NCBI RefSeq assembly: GCF_004016515.1
Contig: NZ_SACT01000004.1
Location: forward strand, 62,001 to 126,000
Origin: Rubrivivax albus
GTDB lineage: Bacteria; Pseudomonadota; Gammaproteobacteria; Burkholderiales; Burkholderiaceae_C
Length of the DNA stretch: 64,000 nt
Reading direction: 5' to 3'
The notes under the pieces are model-generated. The model was not told the origin of the DNA. It did no database searches and was given only the letters and a program-made list of their open reading frames with translations. The stretch's first letter is position 1; every line of letters starts with the position of its first letter. Position numbers and translations under genes: made by a program. Shown piece after piece: positions 19,884-29,431 of the stretch.

Positions 19884-20525
19884 ATGTTCACCGGCATCGT
19901 CCAGGGCGTGGCCAACGCCGCCCGCATCACCGCGCAGCCGGGTCTGCGCCAGATCGTGCTGCAGTGCCCGGCGGGCTTCACCGCTGGCCTGCAGGTGGGC
20001 GCCAGCGTGGCGGTGGACGGCTGCTGCCTGACCGTGACCCAGGTGGCGGGCGATGCGGCGCACTTCGACGTCATGCAGCAGACGCTGTCGCTGACCACGC
20101 TGGGCGCGCTGCAGGAAGGCGGCCGCGTCAACGTCGAGCGCAGCTTCGTCACCGGCGCCGAGGTGGGCGGCCACATCTTGTCGGGCCACGTGGACACCAC
20201 GGCCACGCTGGCGGCGCTGCGCACGCCGGAGAACAACCGCGTGCTGCGCTTCGCGGTGCCGGCGCCGTGGATGCGCTACGTCTTCCCCAAGGGATTCATC
20301 GCCGTCAACGGTGCCAGCCTGACGGTGGCCGAGTGCGCCCGCGAGGCCGACGGCAGCGGCTGGTTCGAGGTCTGGCTGATCCCCGAGACGCTGCGCATGA
20401 CGACCTTCGGCGACAAGGCCGTCGGCGATGCCGTGCACCTGGAGATCGACCGCCAGACGCAGGTGATCGTGGACACGGTGGAGCGGGTGCTGGCGGAGCG
20501 GTTGGGGCACGGCCAGGCAGCCTGA
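19884..20525 (+). CDS. ribE: Riboflavin synthase alpha subunit
   Basis: A 213-residue riboflavin synthase that dismutates two 6,7-dimethyl-8-ribityllumazines to riboflavin. It has the invariant start MFTGIVQG and two lumazine-binding repeats (about 1-95 and 96-190), with VAVDGCCLTV and GGHILSGHVDTTA in the first and second halves and FIAVNGASLTV in the second. A single gene here, with no ribBA, ribD or ribH neighbours. No FMN riboswitch was seen in the 39-bp upstream gap. Confidence 0.96.
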   Translation: MFTGIVQGVANAARITAQPGLRQIVLQCPAGFTAGLQVGASVAVDGCCLTVTQVAGDAAHFDVMQQTLSLTTLGALQEGGRVNVERSFVTGAEVGGHILSGHVDTTATLAALRTPENNRVLRFAVPAPWMRYVFPKGFIAVNGASLTVAECAREADGSGWFEVWLIPETLRMTTFGDKAVGDAVHLEIDRQTQVIVDTVERVLAERLGHGQAA

Positions 20526-20665
20526 ACGGTCTTGCCCGGGCCGTTGCGGCGCGACGACGGGCACGCACAGGCCCGCAACACCGCGCCGGTGCTGCTTGGT
20601 GGCGTGAACAGGACGCTCGAACCCGGCCCGCTCCAGGCTGCCCGGCCCGCCGCCGGCACGATGCT

Positions 20666-22267
20666 TCAAACCAGGTGGGCCGCCGCGATCAGTTCACGCG
20701 TGTAGCTCGCCTGTGGCGTCTCGAACAGGGCCAGCGTCTCGCCGGACTCCACCACCGCGCCGTCCTTCATGACCATCACCCGGTGTGCCATCGCGCGGAT
20801 GACGGCCAGGTCGTGGCTGATGAAGAGATAGCTCAGCCCATGGCGTTGCTGGAGGTCGGACAACAGGGCCAGGACCTGCTGCTGCACCGACACGTCCAGT
20901 GCCGACGTGGGTTCGTCCAGCACCAGGAGTTCCGGCTGCAGGACGACGGCACGCGCGATCGCGATGCGCTGTCGCTGACCGCCGGAGAACTCGTGCGGGT
21001 AGCGGTTCAGCACGCCGGTGACGCCATGGCGTTCGCCGAGGCCGACTTCGTCGAGCATCGCCAGCACACGTTCGCGCCGCTCGTCGGCGGACCAGTCGGG
21101 ACGGTGCAGGGCCAGACCTTCGCCGACGATCTGACCGACGGTCATGCGCGGCGACAGCGACGCGAAGGGGTCCTGCAGCACGACCTGCATGCGCCGGCGC
21201 ATGCGGCGCAGCGTGGCCCGGTCGGCGGTATCGATGCGTTGGCCGCCGAGCTCGATCTGGCCGGAGGCAATGGGCTGCAGCGCCAGCAGGGCCATGCCCA
21301 GGGTGGTCTTGCCGGAGCCGGACTCGCCGACAATGCCCAATGTCTCGCCACGCCGCAGCTGCAGCGTCGTGTCGCGCACCGCATGGAAGTCCCGGTGCCG
21401 GAACCAGCCGATGGGGATCCTGAAACGGACCGCGGTGCGATCCATGCGCAGCAGCACCGGCGCGTCGGCCGGCAGCGGCAGCACGTTTCGCTGCGGCTTC
21501 GCGGCCAGCAGCCGGCGCGTGTACGCATGCCGTGGTTGGGCGAAGACCTCTGCCGTGAGTCCGGTTTCCACCAGGACGCCGCGCTCCATCACGCCCACCC
21601 GGTGCGTGAAACGGCGCACCAGGTTCAGGTCGTGGGTGATGAACAGCAGCGCCATGCCCATGTCGCGTTGCAGTTCGTCCAGCAGGTCCAGGATCTGTGC
21701 CTGAATGGTCACGTCCAGAGCCGTGGTCGGCTCGTCGCAGATCAGCAGGCGCGGCTTGCAGGCCAGCGCCATCGCGATCATGGCGCGCTGGCGCTGCCCG
21801 CCTGAGAGCTCGTGCGGGTAGGCGTTCACCCGGCGCTCGGGCTCCGGGATGCCGGTGCGCCGCAGCAGCTCGACGGCGCGTTCGTGGGCTGCCGCCGGCG
21901 ACAGCCCCTCGTGCAGGCGCACGACCTCGCTGATCTGGTTGCCGACCCGGTACAGCGGGTTCAGCGCGGTCATCGGCTCCTGGAAGATCATGCCGATGTC
22001 GCTGCCGCGCAGGGCCTGCATCTTCGGCTCGGGCCGCAGCATCAGGTCCTCGCCGTCGAAGACGATGCGGCCCGTGGTGGTGGCGGCGTCCACGAGACGC
22101 AGGACGGACAGGGCGGTTACCGACTTGCCTGAGCCGGACTCGCCCACCAGCGCGAACTTCTCGCCCGGCGCGATCTGGAAAGACACGTCGCGCACCACCT
22201 CGCTGTCGCCGAAGCGCACGCACAGGTGTTCGATCGACAGCAGGGGGCGGTCGGGCACGTCGCTCAT
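20666..22267 (-). CDS. yejF: Peptide/microcin C ABC transporter ATPase (two NBDs)
   Basis: A 533-residue protein with two fused nucleotide-binding domains, as in YejF. Each half has Walker A (GESGSGKS near 40, GESGSGKT near 320), an ABC signature ([18 protein letters not shown]) and Walker B ([24 protein letters not shown]). It is the last gene of yejA-B-E-F and overlaps yejE by ATGA. In enterobacteria the system imports oligopeptides and microcin C. Confidence 0.94.
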   Translation of the reverse strand: MSDVPDRPLLSIEHLCVRFGDSEVVRDVSFQIAPGEKFALVGESGSGKSVTALSVLRLVDAATTTGRIVFDGEDLMLRPEPKMQALRGSDIGMIFQEPMTALNPLYRVGNQISEVVRLHEGLSPAAAHERAVELLRRTGIPEPERRVNAYPHELSGGQRQRAMIAMALACKPRLLICDEPTTALDVTIQAQILDLLDELQRDMGMALLFITHDLNLVRRFTHRVGVMERGVLVETGLTAEVFAQPRHAYTRRLLAAKPQRNVLPLPADAPVLLRMDRTAVRFRIPIGWFRHRDFHAVRDTTLQLRRGETLGIVGESGSGKTTLGMALLALQPIASGQIELGGQRIDTADRATLRRMRRRMQVVLQDPFASLSPRMTVGQIVGEGLALHRPDWSADERRERVLAMLDEVGLGERHGVTGVLNRYPHEFSGGQRQRIAIARAVVLQPELLVLDEPTSALDVSVQQQVLALLSDLQQRHGLSYLFISHDLAVIRAMAHRVMVMKDGAVVESGETLALFETPQASYTRELIAAAHLV

Positions 22268-23370
22268 GACTTGCGGGTGTCGAATGCGTCACGCAGCGCG
22301 TCGCCGACGAAGGTCAGCAGCAGCATCGTCACGGTCAGCAGCAGGAAGGTCGGCACGATGATCCACCAGGCGTCCAGCGCCGACTTGCCTTGCTGCAGCA
22401 GTTCGCCCAGCGACGGCACTTCCGCCGGCACGCCCAGGCCGAGGAAGTCCAGCGAGGTCAGCGCCAGGATGGCCGCGCTCATGCGGAACGGGATGAAGGT
22501 GATCACCGGCGTCATCGAATTGGGCAGCACGTGGCGCCAGATGATCTGCCACGGGCCCAGGCCCAGCGCGCGTGCGGCCTTCACGTACTCGAGGCCACGG
22601 TTGCGCAGGAACTCGGCGCGCACGTAGTCAGACAGCCCCATCCAGCCCCACAGGCTCAGCAGGATCAGCAGCAGCGCGATCGATGGCTGGAAGATCGATG
22701 CGAAGATGATCAGCAGCAGCAGTTCGGGAATCGCCCCCCAGACCTCGATCAGCCGCTGCAGCGTCAGGTCGATGCGGCCGCCGAAGTAGCCCATGATCGA
22801 ACCCATCACGATGCCCAGCAGGGTGCCGGCCAGCGTCAGTGCGATCGCGAACCAGATGCTCACACGAAAGCCGTAGATCAGCCGGGCCAGCATGTCGCGG
22901 CCCTGGTTGTCCGTGCCCAGCCAGTTCTTTGCGTTCGGTGCGGCCGGTGGCGGGTCCTTCGCGAAGTAGTCGATGCTGTCGGCCGAATGCGGGATCGGCG
23001 CGGCGATGGAGAAGTTGCCCGGCCTGGCCAACAGGTCGACCACGAACGGGTCCTTCCAGTCGGTGGGGGTCTGGAAGTCGCCGCCGATGGCCGTCTCGGG
23101 CGGGTTGTCGAACACCGGGAACCAGGTCTGGCCGTCGATGCGGGCGACGAAGGGCTTGTCGTTGGCAAACAGCTCCGCGGCGGTGGCCAGCACCAGCAGC
23201 AGCCCGAACAGCCACAGCGAGATGTAGCCCAGCCGGTGGCGCCTGAAGCGCGCCCAGGCCCGCCGGCCCGGCGATTGCGGCGTGAAGCCGCGCACGGCCG
23301 GCGAAGGCGCGGCGGGTGCCATGGTCGGGCCGCCAGCGTCAACGGCGGCGGTGGACGACTCCGCGCTCAT
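22264..23370 (-). CDS. yejE: ABC transporter permease YejE
   Basis: A 368-residue inner-membrane permease of the DppC/OppC class. A polar Ala/Pro-rich N-terminus precedes the first membrane helix (RLGYISLWLFGLLLVLATAA) and a large periplasmic loop with WFPVFDNPPETAIGGDF, a YejE feature. The EAA loop EYVKAARALGLGPWQIIWRH contacts the ATPase. ATG at 23370 overlaps the yejB stop (ATGA), and yejF starts within its stop in the same way. Confidence 0.94.
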   Translation of the reverse strand: MSAESSTAAVDAGGPTMAPAAPSPAVRGFTPQSPGRRAWARFRRHRLGYISLWLFGLLLVLATAAELFANDKPFVARIDGQTWFPVFDNPPETAIGGDFQTPTDWKDPFVVDLLARPGNFSIAAPIPHSADSIDYFAKDPPPAAPNAKNWLGTDNQGRDMLARLIYGFRVSIWFAIALTLAGTLLGIVMGSIMGYFGGRIDLTLQRLIEVWGAIPELLLLIIFASIFQPSIALLLILLSLWGWMGLSDYVRAEFLRNRGLEYVKAARALGLGPWQIIWRHVLPNSMTPVITFIPFRMSAAILALTSLDFLGLGVPAEVPSLGELLQQGKSALDAWWIIVPTFLLLTVTMLLLTFVGDALRDAFDTRKS

Positions 23371-24407
23371 CGCCCCGCGCTCCCGAACTGCACCCGCGGG
23401 TCGACCACCACGTACAGCAGGTCGGCCACCAGCTTGACGACCAGGCCCATCAGCGTGAACAGGTAGAGCGAGCCCAGCACCACCGGGTAGTCCCGCCGCA
23501 GCACCGATTCGTAGGCCAACAGGCCCAGGCCATCGAGAGAGAACAGCGTCTCGATCAGCACCGAGCCGGCGAAGAACGCGCCGATGAAGGCTGCCGGGAA
23601 GCCGGTGACCAGCGGGATCAGCGCGTTGCGGAAGATGTGCTTGTAGAGCACCTTTCGTGCGCTCAGGCCCTTGGCGCGCGCCACCAGCACGTACTGCTTG
23701 CGCATCTCCTCGACGAAGGTGTTCTTGGTCAACATCGTCAGCACCGCGAAGCTGCCGATGACCAGGCACGTCAGCGGCAGCGTCAGGTGCCAGAAGTAGT
23801 CGGCAATGCGCGCCGGCCAGCTCAGCTCCGACCAGTTGTCCGACACCAGGCCGCGCAGCGGGAACCAGTCGAGAAACGTGCCGCCGGCGAACACGACGAT
23901 CAGGAGCACGCCCAGCACGAAACCCGGCACCGCGTAGCCCACCAGCACCAGCAGCGTGGTCACGGTATCGAAGCGCGTGCCTTCGCGAACCGCCTTCGAA
24001 ATGCCCAGCGGGATCGAGATCAGGTAGGAGATGAAGAAGGTCCACAACCCCAGGCTGATCGACACCGGCAGCTTCTCCCTGAGCAGCGTCCACACGTCCT
24101 TGTTCTGCAGGAAGCTGCGGCCGAAGTCGAAGCGCAGGAAGTTGCCGACCATCTCGACGTAACGCACGTGCGCGGGCTTGTCGAAGCCATAGAGCCGCTT
24201 CAGTTCTGCAATCTGTTCGGCCTCCACCTCGCGGCTGGCGCGGTAGCCGCCGCCCCCACCATCGGCATTGGCACCCGCCGAGGCCTCGGCCATCAGCGTC
24301 TCGACGGGGCCGCCGGGCACGAACTGGATGACGACGAAGGTCATCGTCAGCGCGCCCAACAAGGTGGGCACCATCAACAGGATGCGTTTGACGATGTAGG
24401 CGAACAT
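23367..24407 (-). CDS. yejB: ABC transporter permease YejB
   Basis: A 346-residue DppB/OppB-type permease that pairs with YejE. It begins MFAYIVKRILLMVPTLLGAL, the usual first helix, has a periplasmic loop around residues 40-90 with a Gly-rich stretch, and an EAA loop YVLVARAKGLSARKVLYKHI. yejA ends 6 nt upstream of its start, and the stop overlaps yejE by 4 nt, so all four genes form one operon. Confidence 0.94.
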   Translation of the reverse strand: MFAYIVKRILLMVPTLLGALTMTFVVIQFVPGGPVETLMAEASAGANADGGGGGYRASREVEAEQIAELKRLYGFDKPAHVRYVEMVGNFLRFDFGRSFLQNKDVWTLLREKLPVSISLGLWTFFISYLISIPLGISKAVREGTRFDTVTTLLVLVGYAVPGFVLGVLLIVVFAGGTFLDWFPLRGLVSDNWSELSWPARIADYFWHLTLPLTCLVIGSFAVLTMLTKNTFVEEMRKQYVLVARAKGLSARKVLYKHIFRNALIPLVTGFPAAFIGAFFAGSVLIETLFSLDGLGLLAYESVLRRDYPVVLGSLYLFTLMGLVVKLVADLLYVVVDPRVQFGSAGR

Positions 24408-24413
24408 GAGTGT

Positions 24414-26372
24414 TCAGACCTTGGCGGCTGGTGCTGAGCCTCGCAGGTGCCGGGCGTCGGAGGCCAGGTCCCACCAGCACCACAGCGGCCAGGGGTTGCT
24501 GTGCGAATCCGGGATGCTGTCGATCTGGAAGTAGCGCGCCTGCGTGGCCGGGATGCCGAACCGGTTCCAGTACGAGGTTCGCTCGGTCGGGCTGTAAAGC
24601 TGAGGGATCTGCCAGTGGTTCCACATGATCACGCGGTCCAGCGCGCGCGAGGCCGCGGTCAGCTCGTCCATCGTCCTGGCACGCGCGATGCGGTCGATCA
24701 GGTCGTCGACCGCGCGGCTCCTGACGCCGCGGAAGTTGTAGCTGCCGGACGCGTCGGCACCGCTGGAGTGGTGGATCTGGTGCAGGTCGGCTGCGTTGGG
24801 CAGCGTGAAGTTGCCCTCGACGATGACGATCAGGTCGTAGTCGCGCGTCTCCAGCAGGCGCCGACGGTAGATCGCGAAGTCGACCTGGCGCTCCGTGTAC
24901 TTCACGCCCAGCTTGCGCAGGTTCACGCTGAACGGCGATGAGCCCGATGGCTTGGACGGCAGCAGGTACTCCAGCGTCAGTTCCTCGCCCTGGGCATTGC
25001 GCCGGAATCCGTCGGCCCCCACCACCCAGCCGGCGTCGGTGAGCAGTTGCGCGGCGATCTTCAGGTTCTCGCGCAGCTTCGGCGGCGGGTCGTTCACCGG
25101 CGCGCGGAAGGCGGGGCCGAAGACGGCGGCCGGCAGTTCGCTGCGGAAGGGCTCGAGCAGGGCCAGTTCGGCTGGTGAGGGCAGGCCCTCCGCGGCGAAC
25201 GGCGAGTTGTTGAACTGGTTGTTGCAGCGCACGAAGGCGCGCCGCTTGTCCATGGCCTCATAGTCCCAGGCGCGCATCAGCGCCTCGCGCACGCGGATGT
25301 CCTGGAGCTTGCGGCGCCGCAGGTTGAAGTTCATCGACTGCTGCATGCTGCCGTGGTCGGTGGGCCAGACGCGCTTGACGATGCGGCCGTCGCGCCACTT
25401 GGCACCCGCATGCAGTCGCTCGAAGGCCGATGACGACATCTCGCGCAGGATGTGGAAGTCGCCGGCCTTGAAAGCCTCGCGCCGCACCGCGGTGTCGTTG
25501 TACAGGTTGTAGGCGATGCGGTCGAAGTTGAAGAAGCCGCGCCGCACCGGCAGGTCGCGTGCCCAGTAGTCCGGGTTGCGGCGGAACTCGATGCGGCTGG
25601 GCATCTCGACCTTGTCGACCAGGTAGGGGCCGCTGACGATCGGGGCCTCGTCGACGATGTCCTTCAGCGGCTTGCCCTCGCCCCACTTGCGCGAGAACAC
25701 CCAGGTCATGCCGACGTTGAACACGGCGTCCAGGGTGCGCTCCTTCAGGTGGAAGCGCACCGTGCGGGCATCCAGTGCCTCGACCCCACTCAGCACGGCC
25801 AACGGCGAGGCATACGTGGGCTGGACCTGCGGGCCCTGCTGGCGCTTCACGCTGTCGACCACGTCGGCAGCGAGCACCGGGTCACCGTTGGAGAAACGGG
25901 CCTCGGGCCGCAGCCGCAGCGTGAAGGTCGACAGGTCGGGTGAGACCATCATCGACTCGGCCAGCAGCCCGTACAGGCAGGCCGGCTCGTCCATCGAGAA
26001 CTCGCACAGGGTCTCGACCATGAACATGGCCACGCCGATGGGCGCATTGCCCTTGAGCGTGAACATGTTCAGCTTGTCGAAGCTGGAGCGGCGGTCGCCG
26101 TTGGACAGCCGCAGCGTGCCGCCCTTGGGCGCAGCCGGGTCGACGTAGCCGCGGTGCGGATAGTCGGCAGGGTAGCGGGGCTCACCGAAGGCGCACAGTG
26201 CATGCACCCAGCGCCCGGTGACGATGGGCGCCTGCGTCACCCCATCGTCAGAACTGGTGTCCCCGGCGGACCACGCGTGGCCAAACGGCCAGATCGCCAG
26301 CGCTGGCAACGACGCGGCCCGCAGCGCGTCGCGGCGCCTCAGGCCATTCGGCAGAGTCTGGGGGCGGGGCAC
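24414..26372 (-). CDS. yejA: Extracellular peptide-binding protein YejA
   Basis: An SBP family 5 periplasmic binding protein that delivers peptides to YejBEF. The mature part matches the family from GEPRYPADYPHRGYVDPAAPKG onwards, with FNFDRIAYNLYNDTAVRREA further in. A twin-arginine-type signal (LRRRDALRAASLPALAIW) is visible. GTG at 26372 is chosen because it puts that signal about 11 residues from the start (652 residues in total). The frame is open to GTG at 26537 (707 residues), but that would add 55 unusual residues and overlap the upstream gene. Neither start has a good ribosome site. Confidence 0.88.
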   Translation of the reverse strand: MPRPQTLPNGLRRRDALRAASLPALAIWPFGHAWSAGDTSSDDGVTQAPIVTGRWVHALCAFGEPRYPADYPHRGYVDPAAPKGGTLRLSNGDRRSSFDKLNMFTLKGNAPIGVAMFMVETLCEFSMDEPACLYGLLAESMMVSPDLSTFTLRLRPEARFSNGDPVLAADVVDSVKRQQGPQVQPTYASPLAVLSGVEALDARTVRFHLKERTLDAVFNVGMTWVFSRKWGEGKPLKDIVDEAPIVSGPYLVDKVEMPSRIEFRRNPDYWARDLPVRRGFFNFDRIAYNLYNDTAVRREAFKAGDFHILREMSSSAFERLHAGAKWRDGRIVKRVWPTDHGSMQQSMNFNLRRRKLQDIRVREALMRAWDYEAMDKRRAFVRCNNQFNNSPFAAEGLPSPAELALLEPFRSELPAAVFGPAFRAPVNDPPPKLRENLKIAAQLLTDAGWVVGADGFRRNAQGEELTLEYLLPSKPSGSSPFSVNLRKLGVKYTERQVDFAIYRRRLLETRDYDLIVIVEGNFTLPNAADLHQIHHSSGADASGSYNFRGVRSRAVDDLIDRIARARTMDELTAASRALDRVIMWNHWQIPQLYSPTERTSYWNRFGIPATQARYFQIDSIPDSHSNPWPLWCWWDLASDARHLRGSAPAAKV

Positions 26373-26505
26373 GTCGGGCAAGTCCGGTTCCAGGTGGTTG
26401 GGCAGCGAGCGCGGAGTGTCGCCCGGAATCGGCCACGAAAACGCGCGCCTCAGTGAAACCTCTGGTGCCAGCACCGCAGCCGGCCGCGGGCGCCCGGACT
26501 CAGCT

Positions 26506-26808
26506 TCACACCGTGGTCCCGTCGGCAGCCAGGTCACGAGCGTTGCCGCTGCCGGGCATCGACCGCACCCGCACCCGGTGGTTCGCCACGTTGTCCCCGT
26601 CGATCCGCGTGCGTTTGGTGCCGCGCACCTCGTCGACCTTGCGGTCGAGTTCGCTGCCGCCGAGCGTCAGCACTTCGACTGCCGTCTCGCGCTCGAAGGC
26701 GTGTGACTTGTCGGTGTTGCGGTAGTGCCGGTAGATGGCCCAGTAGAAGCCTGCGGCGCTGGCCGGCCCCAGGGCCAGCAGGAAGAGGATGCCGTCGTTG
26801 TTGTCCAT
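26506..26808 (-). CDS. Small membrane protein of the SPFH/zinc-ribbon operon
   Basis: A 100-residue protein with one N-terminal membrane helix (about 6-25, GILFLLALGPASAAGFYWAI), then a basic soluble tail including YRHYRNTDKSHAFERE and a C-terminal Arg-rich segment. ATG at 26808 has GGGAGG 6 nt upstream. It follows the zinc-ribbon gene by 17 nt. No family was recognised. Its place beside YdjI-like and YdjG-like proteins suggests a membrane partner of that complex, by context only. Confidence 0.72.
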   Translation of the reverse strand: MDNNDGILFLLALGPASAAGFYWAIYRHYRNTDKSHAFERETAVEVLTLGGSELDRKVDEVRGTKRTRIDGDNVANHRVRVRSMPGSGNARDLAADGTTV

Positions 26809-26825
26809 GCCTGGCCTCCCGCCGA

Positions 26826-28133
26826 TCAGCCCGCGTTCGCGATGAACCACAGCGCCAGCGCTTCCACCACCGTGCCGATGCTCAGCGCCGCCAGCAGCAG
26901 CTTCCACTGCTGCACCGGCACGCTGCCCATGGTCTCGCCAGTGCGGCCGTTGACGGCGATGTAGTGCAGCAGGCCGCCGCCCTTTCCGGGTTCCTGGTAG
27001 GCGTACAGCCACACCGGCAGGTACATCGCCACCCAGCGTGTGCCCTGCAGGTTCAGCCGCTCCTGCTCCCAGCGCACGCCGCGGTTGTAGCGCGCCACCG
27101 ACGGCTCCATCTGCGCGCGCGCGATGGACAGCATCTGGTCCTGCAGCCGCGGCATCAGGTGCGCCACGTCGCGGTCGCGCTTCTCCGACGTGTAGCCCAC
27201 CAGGTACGAGGCATTCCACTTCACCGCGTTCTTCGTGTCGAAGGGCAGGATGGTGTTGATGACGTTGTGCGTGTTGCGGCGCGTGTCCAGGTTGCCGCGC
27301 TCGGCGCTGGATTCCAGCGTCAGGTCGTCCACCGTGAAATCCACGTGGCGCTGCACGCGCCAGACGTCGGCGTCGTAGAAGGTCTGGTTGCTCTTGCCCA
27401 CCTTGCGCGTGTAGCGCCGGGTCTGGATCTCGCCGGCACCGGCGGCGTCGGCGCTGCCGCGCGCATCCACCACCATGTAGGGCAGGTAGACGCCCACCAC
27501 GTTCTCCGGCGTGAACTCGTCCTTGAAGGCCTTCAGCGCGAACAGGCGCCGCTTGTTGACGAACTGGCGGATGCGCGCCACCGCGTCGTCCTTCGTGATG
27601 TGGAACGGCAGCACTGCGTCGGGCACGGCGCCGTTGTCGATCTGCTCGTTGACGCCCAGCACGTGGCGGCACCAGTGGCAGCGTGCGGTCATGGCGGTGG
27701 CGGTGTTGATCACCACCTCGGCGCCGCAGCCGGCACACTTGTAGCTGCGCAGGGCCTCGGCGTCGGCGTCGATGTCGCGCGCGCCCGAGGCCATCTGCGT
27801 GCCGCGCAGTTCGGCAATGCCCTCGCCCAGCCCGAAGGCCTCCTCCACCCGCGTGGCGGCCCACTCGTGGCGACAGTAAAGGCACACCAGCCGGTCGCTG
27901 CCGGTGCGGTGGCGTACTTCGGTCGAGCCGCACTTGGGGCAGCGGTTGACGCCGTCGCGCAGTTCTTTCGACGCGGTGTCGATCACGGCCGGGTCGGGCG
28001 CGAGCAGTTCGTCGCGCACCGGCTCGGGCAGGCGCCCCAGGTCCTCCGCGCTCAGCGGCGGCTGGCCCGGGGCCGGCGGCATGTCCTGCGGCGAGCCCGG
28101 CCCGGTCGGGCGGGGCGGCGAGTCGTGCGCCAT
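26826..28133 (-). CDS. TFIIB-type zinc-ribbon membrane protein, YdjG-like
   Basis: A 435-residue protein with a Pro-rich N-terminus, two Cys4 zinc ribbons (CPKCGS...CLYCRH at about 64-87 and CAGCGAE...CHWCRH at about 132-156), a large soluble domain of about 230 residues with QTRRYTRKVGKSNQTFYDAD, and a C-terminal membrane helix (about 412-432). This layout matches the zinc-ribbon proteins found beside SPFH virion-core-like genes; B. subtilis YdjG is the best known example. It starts 14 nt after the SPFH gene. It is not a transcription factor despite the ribbon name. Confidence 0.8.
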   Translation of the reverse strand: MAHDSPPRPTGPGSPQDMPPAPGQPPLSAEDLGRLPEPVRDELLAPDPAVIDTASKELRDGVNRCPKCGSTEVRHRTGSDRLVCLYCRHEWAATRVEEAFGLGEGIAELRGTQMASGARDIDADAEALRSYKCAGCGAEVVINTATAMTARCHWCRHVLGVNEQIDNGAVPDAVLPFHITKDDAVARIRQFVNKRRLFALKAFKDEFTPENVVGVYLPYMVVDARGSADAAGAGEIQTRRYTRKVGKSNQTFYDADVWRVQRHVDFTVDDLTLESSAERGNLDTRRNTHNVINTILPFDTKNAVKWNASYLVGYTSEKRDRDVAHLMPRLQDQMLSIARAQMEPSVARYNRGVRWEQERLNLQGTRWVAMYLPVWLYAYQEPGKGGGLLHYIAVNGRTGETMGSVPVQQWKLLLAALSIGTVVEALALWFIANAG

Positions 28134-28147
28134 GCTGCGGGTGGGCG

Positions 28148-29326
28148 CTACAGCCCCAGCGCCTTGGCCTTGACCGCGTCGTAGTCGGCCTGGGTGATCA
28201 GGCCGGCGTCCAGCATCTGCTTGGCGCGTGTCAGGCGGGCGATGGGGTCGTCGGCCGCGGGCGTGGCGGCGGCCGCGGGTGCCACCGCGGGTGCCGGCGC
28301 CACTGGCTGCTGCAGCCCGGCCAGGCCACCCATGCTGCCCGCCGCGATGCCCATGCCCATGATGCCGCCCGGGCCGGCGTTCTCGCCGGCAGCCTGCATG
28401 CCCGCGGCCACCGAGGCCTGCAGGTTCGAATTGCCGCGCGCGCCGGCCAGCGCGTCGGCGCGCTGCACGGTCTTGAGCAGTTCGCGCGTGTTGGCGTCGT
28501 ACTCGATGGAGACGATGGCGGTCTTGACGATGACCAGGCCGCGGTCGCTCTGCCAGCGGTAGGCGCGCTCCACGGCGTCCGACAGGCTCTGGGCGAAGCC
28601 GATCGAATCCTGTTGGATGCGTGTGATGCGGTTGCCCTTGCCCGGGTCGTTGGTGTAGAGGCTGAAGGCCGGGGCCAGCGAACTCACGACCTCGTTGAAC
28701 AGCTGGCTGGCCGCGGCGTTGTCCATGTCCGTGAAGTCGAACACCTGGCCGGGCTGCAGGTAGCTGGCGGGCACGAAGCTCTTGACGAAGCGGATCGGGT
28801 CGACGATCTGCAGCGTGTAGCTGCCGCGGGTCAGGGCGCCCACCTGCGCGTTGAGGTAGCCGTCGTCCCAGTAGATCTCCGACTGCGTGCCGAAACGGTT
28901 GTCCGGCAGTTCCTTCATCGACACGAAGAACGCGGCCTGCTGCGCGCCGGGCTGGCCGCCGAACTTGAAGCGCTCCCAGCTCTGGCGGATCAGCGCGTCG
29001 AACAGCCCGCCGCCGCTGAAGATGGACTGCGACTGCAGGTCGTCCGACCGCCATTCGTAGGCGCCGGCCTCGGCCACGAAGGCGGTGATGGCGCCGTCCT
29101 GCATCAGCAGCAGGCCATAACCTTCGGGCACGACGATGCGCGAGCCGTTGGTGATGATGTTCGACGACCCCTTGGTGTTGGACCCGCGCCCGGCATTCGT
29201 GCCCTGCGGCACCGCGGCGAACAGCGCGGCCGTGGGCGGCAGGCCGCCGGGCACGGTGAAGAAGTCCAGCCACTGGTCGGCCAGCATGCCGCCGATGGCG
29301 CCTTTGGCTGCCTGGATGAGGCCCAT
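28148..29326 (-). CDS. SPFH-domain protein with C-terminal SHOCT motif, YdjI-like
   Basis: A 392-residue protein of the virion-core-like SPFH family (B. subtilis YdjI type). The N-terminal amphipathic stretch MGLIQAAKGAIGGMLADQ precedes the SPFH core (about 55-290), then a Gly/Ala/Met-rich linker and a short SHOCT module, DPIARLTRAKQMLDAGLITQ, at the very end. Such proteins form membrane-associated assemblies; in B. subtilis YdjI and YdjG recruit PspA to stressed membranes. It is the first gene of a three-gene minus-strand operon, with the zinc-ribbon gene 14 nt downstream. No PspA gene is present here. Confidence 0.84.
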   Translation of the reverse strand: MGLIQAAKGAIGGMLADQWLDFFTVPGGLPPTAALFAAVPQGTNAGRGSNTKGSSNIITNGSRIVVPEGYGLLLMQDGAITAFVAEAGAYEWRSDDLQSQSIFSGGGLFDALIRQSWERFKFGGQPGAQQAAFFVSMKELPDNRFGTQSEIYWDDGYLNAQVGALTRGSYTLQIVDPIRFVKSFVPASYLQPGQVFDFTDMDNAAASQLFNEVVSSLAPAFSLYTNDPGKGNRITRIQQDSIGFAQSLSDAVERAYRWQSDRGLVIVKTAIVSIEYDANTRELLKTVQRADALAGARGNSNLQASVAAGMQAAGENAGPGGIMGMGIAAGSMGGLAGLQQPVAPAPAVAPAAAATPAADDPIARLTRAKQMLDAGLITQADYDAVKAKALGL

Positions 29327-29431
29327 GGTGCGTGTCCTTTCGCTGCGGTGGCGCGGGTGCGCGCCGGGTCACATGAGGTGGGCGGAGGATAGCCCAGCGG
29401 GTGAGGCGGTCGGGTGCGGGCTGCGGGGGGG

